This document shows, in pieces, positions 1-7,907 of a stretch of 64,000 nt of DNA. Source of the DNA: Spirochaetaceae bacterium (lineage in GTDB: Bacteria; Spirochaetota; Spirochaetia; SZUA-6; Bin103); NCBI GenBank assembly GCA_028818385.1, contig JAPPNY010000210.1, forward strand, positions 1 through 64,000, given 5' to 3'. The translations under genes and the position numbers were made by a program. Within the stretch, counting starts at the first letter, position 1; every line of letters begins with the position of its first letter. The notes under the pieces were generated by a model, which saw only the letters and a program-made list of their open reading frames with translations, ran no database searches and had not been told where the DNA came from.

Positions 1-2
1 TG

Positions 3-272
3 CGCGTCCGCCGCCGGCTTCATAGGGGCTGGTTTCACCGGTCGCTTACCTTCGTCTCTCGATTGAAGGACACCGGCCGACCGGCCGTGCTGACGGTCAA
101 TGGCAGGCCCGAGTTGGTCGTCATGGATGCACGTGCGTGGCAGGACGTGCAGGAGCAGATCGAGTACGCCACCGCCGTGGCCGGCACCCGCGCGGGGCTG
201 GATGATGTTCGCGCCGGCCGCGGCGTTCGTGCGTCGTCCTTCTTCGCCCAAATCGACGCTCGGGAGAGGTGA
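3..272 (+). CDS. Phd/YefM-type antitoxin, 5' end probably outside window
   Basis: This is the DNA-binding antitoxin of a type II toxin-antitoxin pair. The stretch LKDTGRPAVLTVNGRPELVV matches the Phd/YefM core, in which a short helix is followed by a beta hairpin. The rest is a charged helix of the kind that wraps a toxin. The frame stays open to the left edge, and the residues before the TTG at 63 (SLTFVSR) still resemble the family, so the true start is probably upstream of the window. No intact toxin follows: a GTG-started frame just after the stop soon runs into the convergent ATPase gene. The family call is fairly sure; the start is not. Confidence 0.7.
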   Translation, partial: RVRRRLHRGWFHRSLTFVSRLKDTGRPAVLTVNGRPELVVMDARAWQDVQEQIEYATAVAGTRAGLDDVRAGRGVRASSFFAQIDARER

Positions 273-316
273 GGCGCTATCCGGGGGCTCTTCGTCGTTA
301 CGCGCGCATGATGTCG

Positions 317-1465
317 TCAGCGCAGCACTTCGCCATCCCAGACGAGTTGCAGGAACTCCAGCGCCGGCAGCACCTGCACACCGCCCCATGACGCGGGTCG
401 CTCGCCTTCGTAGACTCCGTAGCAGGTAACCCGGTTGGCGCCGAGTTCGTCTCGGATCCGGTTGAGTCCGCGGTTGTAGCGCCTGTCCCACCGCTTCGAC
501 GCCTTGACTTCCACGGCCACGAACCCGTCGGTGGTCTCGCACAGCAGATCCACCTCCACACCGTCATGGGTGCGCCAGTAATGGAGCGGATACCGTAGCT
601 TCCCATACGCGACGTAAGCGCGAACCTCGCCGATGAGCAACGTCTCCAACAATGAGCCGCGCTCCTCCCGGGACGGCGGGTAGGCGATTCTGGCCGACAG
701 GGCGCGAGCCACGCCGCAATCGAACAGGTAGAACTTGGGGTGCGCGACCTGCTTGGTCGAACGCTTGAGCTTCCATGCGGGCAGCCAGGTGCCGATCAGG
801 GTGTCGATGAGGATCTCGAAGTAGTTCTGCACCGTGGACCGGCTCACCGCGGCGTCGCGAGAGATGGCCGAGACGTTGGTCACCTGACCGTTCTGCCGAG
901 CCGCGATCTCCAGGAAACGGCTGAAGCCGCCTATGCTTCGGGTCAACGCCTCGGCCCGGATCTCCTCCTGCAGATAGGTCTCCGCATAGGCGGTCAGGTA
1001 TGCAGCAGGGTCGTCACCGGTAATCGACAGCGGCAGGGTGCCGTAGCGGAGCGCATCGTCGAGATCCACCTGAAACGACCGTTCGGCCGATACCAGCGGG
1101 TAGAGGTGTTCGACCATCGCCCGTCCTGCAAGCAGGTTGACGCCTCCGCTCCGCAGCTTGCGGGCGCTCGATCCGGACAGGACGAACCGAAGACGGCGAC
1201 TCTCGATCAGGCGATGGACCTCGTCGAGCAGAGCGGGGACGCGCTGGACCTCATCGATCACGACCCAGGTCCCGGGCGCGAACCCTTCGACCTCGCGAAA
1301 CAGCGTGGCCGGCTCGCGCGCCAGACGCAGCGCCTCGGACGTGTCCAGCAGGTCGTAGATTCGAGCGCCCGCGAAGTGCTGCCCGATCCATGTCGACTTG
1401 CCGGTACCGCGCGGGCCGAACAGAAAGCACGACGCCCGTGGCCGTCGCAGGAGACGTGCAAACAT
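317..1465 (-). CDS. AAA ATPase with DUF4143 domain
   Basis: This is a P-loop ATPase of the AAA_14/DUF4143 type, found widely as a single accessory gene. Its cellular role is unsettled. Near the N-terminus the Walker A loop GPRGTGKST is visible, followed by the Walker B segment WVVIDEVQRV and an arginine/serine sensor region (FVLSGSSARKL). The C-terminal half carries the DUF4143 nuclease-like fold, with VEVDLLCETTDGFVAVEVKAS fitting a PD-(D/E)XK core (D...EVK). I chose the ATG at 1465 because the protein then starts MFARLLRRP, as in relatives. ATG 1474 and TTG 1501 are in frame but lie in the promoter palindrome. The gene is monocistronic and convergent with the edge antitoxin. Confidence 0.85.
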   Translation of the reverse strand: MFARLLRRPRASCFLFGPRGTGKSTWIGQHFAGARIYDLLDTSEALRLAREPATLFREVEGFAPGTWVVIDEVQRVPALLDEVHRLIESRRLRFVLSGSSARKLRSGGVNLLAGRAMVEHLYPLVSAERSFQVDLDDALRYGTLPLSITGDDPAAYLTAYAETYLQEEIRAEALTRSIGGFSRFLEIAARQNGQVTNVSAISRDAAVSRSTVQNYFEILIDTLIGTWLPAWKLKRSTKQVAHPKFYLFDCGVARALSARIAYPPSREERGSLLETLLIGEVRAYVAYGKLRYPLHYWRTHDGVEVDLLCETTDGFVAVEVKASKRWDRRYNRGLNRIRDELGANRVTCYGVYEGERPASWGGVQVLPALEFLQLVWDGEVLR

Positions 1466-1501
1466 AGCTGGCATATTTCCGGGAAAAATGCCAGCTGTCA
1501 A
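1466..1501 (-). promoter_or_regulatory. Promoter overlapping a 31-bp palindrome before the DUF4143 gene
   Basis: On the minus strand TTGACA (1501-1496) is a perfect -35 box. It is followed by a 17-base spacer and AAATAT (1478-1473), a weak -10. The whole element lies on an inverted repeat at 1466-1496, with 15-base arms, one mismatch and a one-base centre. The ATG begins 7 bases after the -10, so the transcript would be leaderless or nearly so. The palindrome is a good candidate operator for repression. These are sequence observations; promoter activity is inferred. Confidence 0.6.
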
Positions 1502-1549
1502 CGCAATTCACCGTCACGTCGGCGGATTCAGCCGTTCTGAAGCAGCTCG

Positions 1550-2566
1550 TCAGGTGGTGGTTGCCAGCCACTCGGGGCGTAGCGGCACGCCGACTACCTC
1601 CACGTCGCTCTCCGTCGGCACCTTCCTCGCGAGCATCCGGCTGCCGATGCGGGCGAGCTCCGCCGCCTGCTCGTCGGAGAGGGCCGGGCGATCCGCAACG
1701 CCCACGTCGGCTTCGAGCTCCGCCACGTTGCGCGGTCCCGGGATCACGCAGGTCACCCGCGGGTCGTGCAGCAGGTACAGCAGCGCCAGCTCGTACAGCG
1801 CGAGCCCGGTGTCACGCATCAAGCGCTCCAGGATCCCGACCGCTTCGTCGAGCGGGACCGCACCCAGGTAGGTCGCTGCGCGGTAGGTCTCCAGGCTCAC
1901 CAGGCGGCCGCCGCCGATCGGGTTGGCGATGACGGTGGCCACGCCGCGCTCCTCGGTCAGCGGCAGCAGGGTGAGCGGCGCCACGTGGCTGGTGATGTTG
2001 TAGTGGCTGGCGATCTCCACCACGTCCAGGGGGAAGTGGCGCACGGCCTCCGCCAGGAGCACGGAGTTGTGGTTGGTGGCGCCGACGTACCGGCACGCTC
2101 CCTGCTCCTTGAGTTCCAGCAGCGCCTCGAATGCCATCCCGGGCTCGTACAGCGCGCGCCACTCCGCCGTCTGGCGGGGGATGTCGCGCGGCGAGGCGAA
2201 GCCGTGGACCTGCAGCGCGAACACGTCGTCGCGGCGCAACGCGCGCAAGGTCCGGTCGAACACGCGCAGTACCGACTCGCGGCGGTAGTCTCCGAAGCGT
2301 TCGCCGGGCGGGCCCGACAGCTTGGCGCCGATCAGCACCTCGTCGGCGCCCAGGTGGCCGAAGGCCAGGCCGAGCAGCTCGTCGCATTCGCCGTCGCCGT
2401 ACATCGGCGCGGTGTCGAAGAAGCGCACCCCCAGCTCGTAGGCGCGCTGCAGGGTGGCGAGCGCGGTGTCGCGGTCCACCCCCCGGTCGGCGGTCAGGTT
2501 GTAGCAGCCCAGGCCGATCGCCGGGATACGCACCTCGGCCCGCCCGAAGCGGCGCCTGCGGATCAT
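1550..2566 (-). CDS. Aldo/keto reductase
   Basis: This is an NADPH-dependent oxidoreductase of the aldo/keto reductase superfamily, cytoplasmic, with a likely sugar or sugar-derived aldehyde substrate. The (beta/alpha)8 barrel tetrad is visible: Asp51 and Tyr56 in FFDTAPMYGDGE, Lys82 in LIGAKLSG and His121 in ALQVHGF. The C-terminal cofactor-binding stretch VTCVIPGPRNVAEL is also present. At 338 residues it is of normal length. It follows the ThuA-like gene by 3 bases, so the two are co-transcribed. Relatives next to ThuA and Gfo/Idh genes often act in sugar oxidation, which is the likeliest role here, but the substrate cannot be read from sequence. Confidence 0.9.
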   Translation of the reverse strand: MIRRRRFGRAEVRIPAIGLGCYNLTADRGVDRDTALATLQRAYELGVRFFDTAPMYGDGECDELLGLAFGHLGADEVLIGAKLSGPPGERFGDYRRESVLRVFDRTLRALRRDDVFALQVHGFASPRDIPRQTAEWRALYEPGMAFEALLELKEQGACRYVGATNHNSVLLAEAVRHFPLDVVEIASHYNITSHVAPLTLLPLTEERGVATVIANPIGGGRLVSLETYRAATYLGAVPLDEAVGILERLMRDTGLALYELALLYLLHDPRVTCVIPGPRNVAELEADVGVADRPALSDEQAAELARIGSRMLARKVPTESDVEVVGVPLRPEWLATTT

Positions 2567-2569
2567 CGG

Positions 2570-3379
2570 CTACGGATCATCCGGAGCGACCCAGCGAACG
2601 GCGTTGGCGAGCAGGCGGCGCACGGCCGGCGCCGCGTACACCGGGCAATCCTCGTGGCCGGGCTGCAGGTACACCACTCGCCCGGCGCCCACCTCGCGCG
2701 CCCATCCGAACGGCGAGGCGTGTTCCTGCCAGCGGCCCCGCAGCAGGTGGGTCACGTCGGACGCGATGTCGAGCGGCACGAAGTAGATCTCGTCCCGGAT
2801 CGCGAAGTCGCCGATGCCGGCGGTGACGGGGTGGTCGCACAGCACCTCGACGTCGATCGGTACTCCCTCGCGCACCTTGCCGATGCCGGAGACGGCGCCG
2901 ATCAGCTCGGCGATCTGCGGGTAAGCATGATGGTTCCAGACGCTGTGCAAGGCCACGAGCCCAAGGCGGCCGGCGCGGACCAGCTCGCCCACCGCCGCGT
3001 CCCATGCGGGCGGCGGGCCGCCGTGCGCCCAGGCGACGAGCACCTGGTAGCGGTCCAGGTGGTTCAGCTCCTCGATCCCGCCGGCGTCCGGGAACGCCGT
3101 CTCCAAGCGGGCGCGGCCCGGGTTGAGGCCGAGCTGGTGCCCGTCCACGTAGGTGAACCGCTTCGCATCGCCGGTCCACGTCGCCAGCGCTTCCAGCTCC
3201 GACTCCCGATCGACGCCGAAGCCGTGCACGCCGATTGCGCGGACGCCGCTGATCTCGTTCAGAGCCGAGGCGAGGGAGGGTCCGATGCCATCCGGATAGA
3301 GCCGACAGTGCTCCAGCCATTGCTCGTGACTCCGAAACCCCGCCCGTCCCGACCACGCGAGCGCCCGGATCGTGCCCAT
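2570..3379 (-). CDS. ThuA-like (trehalose utilisation) domain protein
   Basis: This is a 269-residue cytoplasmic protein with the ThuA fold, a class I glutamine-amidotransferase-like alpha/beta domain that lacks the catalytic cysteine. ThuA proteins act in oxidation of disaccharides such as trehalose to 3-keto derivatives, with partner dehydrogenases. Family marks include LVAWAHGG, the LVALHSVWNHH strand-loop, the late block HPVTAGIGDFAIRDEIYFVP, and a final GRVVYLQPGHE with the usual histidine. It is the first gene of a two-gene operon with the aldo/keto reductase. The ATG at 3379 gives a full-length domain. Family assignment is firm; substrate unknown. Confidence 0.85.
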   Translation of the reverse strand: MGTIRALAWSGRAGFRSHEQWLEHCRLYPDGIGPSLASALNEISGVRAIGVHGFGVDRESELEALATWTGDAKRFTYVDGHQLGLNPGRARLETAFPDAGGIEELNHLDRYQVLVAWAHGGPPPAWDAAVGELVRAGRLGLVALHSVWNHHAYPQIAELIGAVSGIGKVREGVPIDVEVLCDHPVTAGIGDFAIRDEIYFVPLDIASDVTHLLRGRWQEHASPFGWAREVGAGRVVYLQPGHEDCPVYAAPAVRRLLANAVRWVAPDDP

Positions 3380-3500
3380 CGCCCGGCCAGCGTAGCATGC
3401 CGAACCCCGCGGTCCTGTGCGGCTGTCGGCGGGCTGTCCTTTCCGACCAAGTCGTGCAGACGCTCATAGCGGCGATGTTGAGAGTTGATAGAGTCGTCGT

Positions 3501-3734
3501 ATGACCGAACTGCTCGAAAGAGCGATAGCGAAGCTCCAGATGCTGTCGAGCGATCGTCAGGATGAGGTGGCTGAAGCGCTCCTGAAAATGGTCGAAGAGT
3601 CCATGGACGTTCAACTCGGACGTGAGCAGATTCGGGCGGTCGCTCGCCGACTCGAGACTCCAGCGGGATACGCCACACACGAAGAGGTGGCTGCCTCCTT
3701 TGGGCAAGTCCATGGCGCGCAGAAGCGAGGATGA
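3501..3734 (+). CDS. Small antitoxin-like protein
   Basis: This is a 77-residue acidic, helical protein opening MTELLERAIAKLQMLSSDRQ, then a run of alternating charged and Leu residues. It resembles small antitoxins that precede RelE/ParE toxins, with an N-terminal LLEKAI...LP..RQDE helix, but the C-terminal half (ATHEEVAASFGQ) is not diagnostic. No toxin gene follows; the next gene, 5 bases on, encodes a glycosidase-like propeller, so this is an orphan or a reassigned small regulator. There is no Shine-Dalgarno before its ATG. A TAGAGT box lies 6 bases upstream. Confidence 0.55.
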   Translation: MTELLERAIAKLQMLSSDRQDEVAEALLKMVEESMDVQLGREQIRAVARRLETPAGYATHEEVAASFGQVHGAQKRG

Positions 3735-3739
3735 TCAGC

Positions 3740-5290
3740 ATGCGGACTCACCCAGACACATACATCACCTTCGTCGATCTGAGCGCCGTCGACGGCTGCC
3801 TGCTCGCGGAGCAGGTGGTCGGCCGGGCAGAGAAGCATCCAGCCAATCCGGTGATCATTCCCGGTGACGCTGAAGCGTGGGACTCCGACCGCGCATCCAA
3901 CTGGGCGGCGAGCATCGCCTGGGACCCCATGCAGCGACAGTTCACCGCCTGGTACTACGGGACCGACCGCGGCTCGACCGTATCGTTCGAGACGGAGCGC
4001 CACTCCTCGATCGGCTACGCGGTCAGCGACGACGGGGTGGTCTGGGAGAAGCCCCGGATCGGCCTGTACGAGTTCCGGGGATCGAAGGACAACAACATCT
4101 GCTTCCGGCCTGACGGGGCCGACGCCAGCCACTTCTGCGTCCTGATCGACCCCGACGCCGTGGACGACCGCCGCTACCAGGCACTGACCTGGATGCCGGT
4201 GGCGGACGGCGGCGGCGAGTCGGCCGGCAATGTGTTCGAGGGCGTGACCCGGCGGATGCGCTACGTCCCGCACTACTCCCGCGACGGCATCCACTGGCAG
4301 CGATCCGGCGACGGCGTGGATTGGCCGGACGGCGACACCGGACACTTGTTTATCGACCCGAGCGCTCCGGCCGACGGCCGCATCAAGGCATACGGCCAGC
4401 ACTCGGTCGGTGCAGGGCCGGACATCGAGCACCTGGTCAAGCAGGCGCAACTGCCGATCGATCCGCAGGAGGGCGCGGAGCACGAGATCCACTTCGTCTA
4501 CGTGCTGCCGCAGGCGGGCGGCTACGTGATGCTCTACGACTTCAACCGCTACCGGCCCTTCCACGGCCACCTGGGCTACACGCACCAGGGCAGCCTGAAC
4601 ATGACCCGCCAGGACCGGATCAAGGCGAGGGTGGCGCTGCGCCGCGGCGAGCTGCCCGCCGAACCGGTGGCGGACGCGTACGGCATCTATACCGGCGACA
4701 TCCGCCTGGCGGTGAGCGCATCCGCCCTCGGGCCGTTTCAGCGCGTACAGCCGCGCGTGCCGGTCGTCGCGCGTGGCGGCCGCGGCGAGTGGGACTCCGG
4801 CTTCCTGGTGCTGGGCGGCGGCAGCGCCATCGAGCACGAGGATCGGATTCTCCTGTTCTACACCGGCCTCAACGAGAGCTCCGCCGCGACCTTCACCGGA
4901 CCGGCGTCAGGCCGCGTGTGCACGGGACTGGCCACGCTGCGCAAGGATGGCTTCGCCAGCCTGCAGGCAGCCGATCCCGTCGCTCCGGGCGAGGTGACCA
5001 CGCACCCGATCGAGGTTGCCGACGGCGGCGCCGTGCGCCTCACGGTCAACCTCGACCACGCCATTCCCTGGCGCGACTGGATCGAGGTGGAGGTGCTCGA
5101 CGCCCGGACCCTGCAGCCGATCCCGGGCTACGGCGCCGCCGATGCGCGGCCGCTGATGGCCGACTCGATCGCGGCTCCGGTGGCGTGGCGGGAGCACCGG
5201 ACCCTCGCCGGCGTGGGCGCCGGTCCGATACTCCTGCGCTTCCACCTCTACGGCGGGGCGCAGTTGTACTCGTTCACGTTCGCGCCATAG
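3740..5290 (+). CDS. Glycosidase-like five-bladed propeller protein (GH32/43-like fold)
   Basis: This is a 516-residue protein with the layout of GH32/GH43/GH68-type beta-propeller proteins, with acidic residues near the start of successive blades. Suggestive blocks are NWAASIAWDPMQRQFTAWYY, the SIGYAVSDDGVVWEKP strand pair, YSRDGIHWQRSG and GEWDSGFLVLGGG. Such proteins hydrolyse or bind furanosides and arabinoxylans, but I see no family-specific triad and would not name a substrate. There is no signal peptide, so it is cytoplasmic. I prefer ATG 3740 over ATG 3731 because GCGAGG then lies 9 bases upstream. It is co-transcribed with the second propeller gene 6 bases downstream. Confidence 0.75.
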   Translation: MRTHPDTYITFVDLSAVDGCLLAEQVVGRAEKHPANPVIIPGDAEAWDSDRASNWAASIAWDPMQRQFTAWYYGTDRGSTVSFETERHSSIGYAVSDDGVVWEKPRIGLYEFRGSKDNNICFRPDGADASHFCVLIDPDAVDDRRYQALTWMPVADGGGESAGNVFEGVTRRMRYVPHYSRDGIHWQRSGDGVDWPDGDTGHLFIDPSAPADGRIKAYGQHSVGAGPDIEHLVKQAQLPIDPQEGAEHEIHFVYVLPQAGGYVMLYDFNRYRPFHGHLGYTHQGSLNMTRQDRIKARVALRRGELPAEPVADAYGIYTGDIRLAVSASALGPFQRVQPRVPVVARGGRGEWDSGFLVLGGGSAIEHEDRILLFYTGLNESSAATFTGPASGRVCTGLATLRKDGFASLQAADPVAPGEVTTHPIEVADGGAVRLTVNLDHAIPWRDWIEVEVLDARTLQPIPGYGAADARPLMADSIAAPVAWREHRTLAGVGAGPILLRFHLYGGAQLYSFTFAP

Positions 5291-5296
5291 GAGGGC

Positions 5297-6214
5297 GTGC
5301 GGCTGCCACGTATCGACTTCACCGCCATCCCGAGCCCGGTCATTCTGCGCGGCAGCGCGCTTCAGGCGCACCGCGACCCCTGCGGGCACTATCACGACGG
5401 CGTGTTCCGGGTGTGGCACAGCAGCATCCGCGGCGCGGCCGACTCGAGCTGGAGCGCGGCCACGGCAGTCACCGCGAGCCGCGACCTGATCACCTGGAGC
5501 GAGCCGCGCGACGTGACCCCGCGCGACCGGGCGCTCAACTATTCCAGCCCCGGGAACGTGATCCGCTACCGTGACCGCTGGCTGATGTGCCTGCAGACCT
5601 ATCCCAGCCGCGACGGCAGGCCGGCCGACCATACGGCGCGCATATTCACCATGGCCAGTCCCGATCTTGCGTCCTGGTCGGAGCCGGAGTTGCTGCGGGT
5701 CAAGGGTCCGGAGGTGGCGCGGGACGAGATGGGACGGATGATCGATCCCTACCTGATCGAGGACCAGGCGGAACCGGGCACGTGGTGGTGCTTCTACAAG
5801 CAGAACGGCGCCAGCCGCTCATGGTCGCGCGACCTGCGGCACTGGACCCATGCCGGCCGCCTCGATGCCGGAGAGAACGTGTGCCTGCTGGCCGAGAAGG
5901 GGGAGTACACGATGTTCCACTCACCCGCCAACGGCATCGGCGTCAAGCGCTCGCGCGACCTGGAGCGGTGGACGGACCACGGCCTGCTCACCCTGGGACA
6001 GCAGGAGTGGCCGTGGGCCCAGGGGCGCATCACCGCCGGGCACGTCCTGGACCTGCGCGCAGAGCCGGGGATCGGGCGCTACCTGATGTTCTTCCACGGC
6101 AGCAGTCCCGCGGGCTGCGCACTGCGGGAGGTCCATGGGCATGCCTCGCTCGGCTTGGCCTGGAGCGACGACCTGGTGCATTGGGACTGGCCGCGTGGGA
6201 GCGGAGATGCGTGA
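5297..6214 (+). CDS. Glycosidase-like propeller protein, second of pair
   Basis: This 305-residue protein has the same style as its upstream neighbour. It has repeated short blades with D.G.YHDG, NYSSPGNVIRYRDRWLMCLQ, YLIEDQAEPGTWWCFYKQ and SDDLVHWDW, as in levanase/arabinanase-type propellers and sialidase-like folds. The acidic residues at blade starts fit a GH32/43-type active site but the triad cannot be assigned. It starts at GTG 5297 with GAGGG just upstream, 6 bases after the previous stop, so both propellers are made from one mRNA. It ends 42 bases from the convergent ankyrin gene. The role is probably intracellular processing of an imported oligosaccharide (inference). Confidence 0.7.
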   Translation: MRLPRIDFTAIPSPVILRGSALQAHRDPCGHYHDGVFRVWHSSIRGAADSSWSAATAVTASRDLITWSEPRDVTPRDRALNYSSPGNVIRYRDRWLMCLQTYPSRDGRPADHTARIFTMASPDLASWSEPELLRVKGPEVARDEMGRMIDPYLIEDQAEPGTWWCFYKQNGASRSWSRDLRHWTHAGRLDAGENVCLLAEKGEYTMFHSPANGIGVKRSRDLERWTDHGLLTLGQQEWPWAQGRITAGHVLDLRAEPGIGRYLMFFHGSSPAGCALREVHGHASLGLAWSDDLVHWDWPRGSGDA

Positions 6215-6256
6215 ACGGGCTGCTCGTTCACCTTCGCGGCATAGACGCCCCTCCGG

Positions 6257-7897
6257 CTACCGGCCCGCTTCCTCCAGGAGGGCGACGATGTCGTCGTGGC
6301 CGCGGCGGCGCGCCCACGCGGCCGGCTGCGCCCATGCCGGGACCGTCGGCCGTGAGGCGTCCGCACCATCCCCGATCCCGGCACGGTGGTCGAGGAGGAA
6401 CCGCACGAACCTGGTTTGCCCGCAACGTGCCGCCCAGCCCAGCGGGGTGGAGCGAAACTCCTCGTCCACGGCGCAGGGATTGGCGCCGAACTCCAGGAAC
6501 AGGTTCGCCTGCTCGATCTGGCCGTGCGCCGCCATGTGGTGCAGCGGCCGGATCTGCTGCCAGTTGGGAAGGTCGGGATCCATGCCGTGCTCCAGCAACA
6601 CGCGGGCGAGCGGCACGGAGCGCCACAGGTAGCTCTGGCAGTAGGTGACCACGGGCGGCACGCGCAGGCCGCGCGCCAGCAGCAGGTGCAGCATCGTTTC
6701 ATGGCCGGCCGACACGCAGTGGGTGAACCCCTGCTCGGCGGCGTGCTCGTCGAACAGCTCCGGCTTCGCGTCGAGCAGCGCCGCGATCGTGTCGACGTTG
6801 CCTTGATGGAAGTGCGAGGAGAGGCGCATGCGTCCACCGTAGCGGTACAGCAGCGCGCGCATCTCGCCGTCGGAAGCGGATTCGGTGGGGTTCCCGGAGG
6901 ACTCGACATCGGCGTTCGGGTCGGCGCCGGATTCCAGCAGCAGCTCGGCGATCTCGCGGTGCCCCTTGCGCGTCGCCGCCCAGAGCGCGTAGCCGTGCGG
7001 GCAGAGCCTGCCCTCCGGAAGGTTGGGGTCGGCGCCGGCATCGAGCAGCATTCGTACGATCTCCCGATGCCCGCGTTCGGCCGCCGCGGACAGCGGCCGC
7101 TTGCCGGACGGCTCCGCCTCGCCTGCGGCCGCCGGATCGCCGCGCAACAGCTCGGCCACCCGCGCAGCATCCCCCAGGGCCGCCGCGATGGTGATGGAAT
7201 GGCCGGCGCCGCGTTCCAGCAGATGGCGCGCCATGGCGTAGTCGTTGCGCTGGCGCAGCGGATGGTGCCAGAGCGCGGCCGCCACGGGGCGGAAGCCATC
7301 GACGCCGATCCGGTCATCGGCGGAGAAGCCGGGCGCGTCGATGTCCGCGCCGTGCTCCAGGAGCAGGTCGACCAGGTCGGCACGCCCCGCGTGCACGGCG
7401 TAGTGCAGGGGGCGCCGCCCCAGGTGGTCGCCGACGTTCGCGGCGGACGCTTCCGCCGCCAGCCGCTCCCGCACCAACTCCACGCTGCCCGCTTGAATCG
7501 CGCCATGGATCGGGTGGCGGGATCCCGAGGACGCTGCTCGCGCGCGGAGTTGCCGGCGCAGGTAGGCGGCCACCTCCTCGTGTCCGCGGTCCAGCGCCAT
7601 CTGCAGCAGCGTGTCGTTCCCGTACAGCGCGTTGCGGCAGGTCAGGTCGGCGCCGGCCTCCACCAGCACGTGAGTGGCCTCCAGGTGCCCTTCGCGCACG
7701 GCGAAATGGAGCGGCGTCATGTACCAGAACTCGGCGTTGGCCAGACTGGCATCGGCCTCGATTGCCGCTCGCAACACGGCGACGTCGCCGTCCCGCGCCG
7801 CGTTCAGTACACGCCAGATGTCCACGCCGCGCCAACGACCGGTCCAGTCCAGGTCGGAGGTGGCGAGTTCCCGAGGCCGGATGAGGTGGGGTTGCAT
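6257..7897 (-). CDS. Ankyrin-repeat protein
   Basis: This 546-residue protein is built almost wholly of ankyrin repeats, about a dozen by eye. Clear units are TPLHFAVREGHLEATHVLVEAGAD, RPLHYAVHAGRADLVDLLLEHGAD, RPLSAAAERGHREIVRMLLDAGAD and TPLGWAARCGQTRFVRFLLDHRA. Several repeats have 5-20-residue insertions, so the solenoid is irregular. There is no signal peptide, membrane segment or catalytic domain. Ankyrin repeats bind proteins; in bacteria, long ones are common in host-associated lineages as effectors or internal scaffolds. It is separated from the upstream ATPase on the same strand by 10 bases, so the two may share a transcript. Function otherwise unknown. Confidence 0.9.
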   Translation of the reverse strand: MQPHLIRPRELATSDLDWTGRWRGVDIWRVLNAARDGDVAVLRAAIEADASLANAEFWYMTPLHFAVREGHLEATHVLVEAGADLTCRNALYGNDTLLQMALDRGHEEVAAYLRRQLRARAASSGSRHPIHGAIQAGSVELVRERLAAEASAANVGDHLGRRPLHYAVHAGRADLVDLLLEHGADIDAPGFSADDRIGVDGFRPVAAALWHHPLRQRNDYAMARHLLERGAGHSITIAAALGDAARVAELLRGDPAAAGEAEPSGKRPLSAAAERGHREIVRMLLDAGADPNLPEGRLCPHGYALWAATRKGHREIAELLLESGADPNADVESSGNPTESASDGEMRALLYRYGGRMRLSSHFHQGNVDTIAALLDAKPELFDEHAAEQGFTHCVSAGHETMLHLLLARGLRVPPVVTYCQSYLWRSVPLARVLLEHGMDPDLPNWQQIRPLHHMAAHGQIEQANLFLEFGANPCAVDEEFRSTPLGWAARCGQTRFVRFLLDHRAGIGDGADASRPTVPAWAQPAAWARRRGHDDIVALLEEAGR

Positions 7898-7907
7898 GCC
7901 GTCCGCG

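Noticed and set aside
269..400. A toxin partner for the edge antitoxin, from a GTG at 269
   Set aside because: The frame opens VRRYPGALRRYA but matches no toxin and soon runs into the convergent ATPase gene and a stop; at most a remnant.
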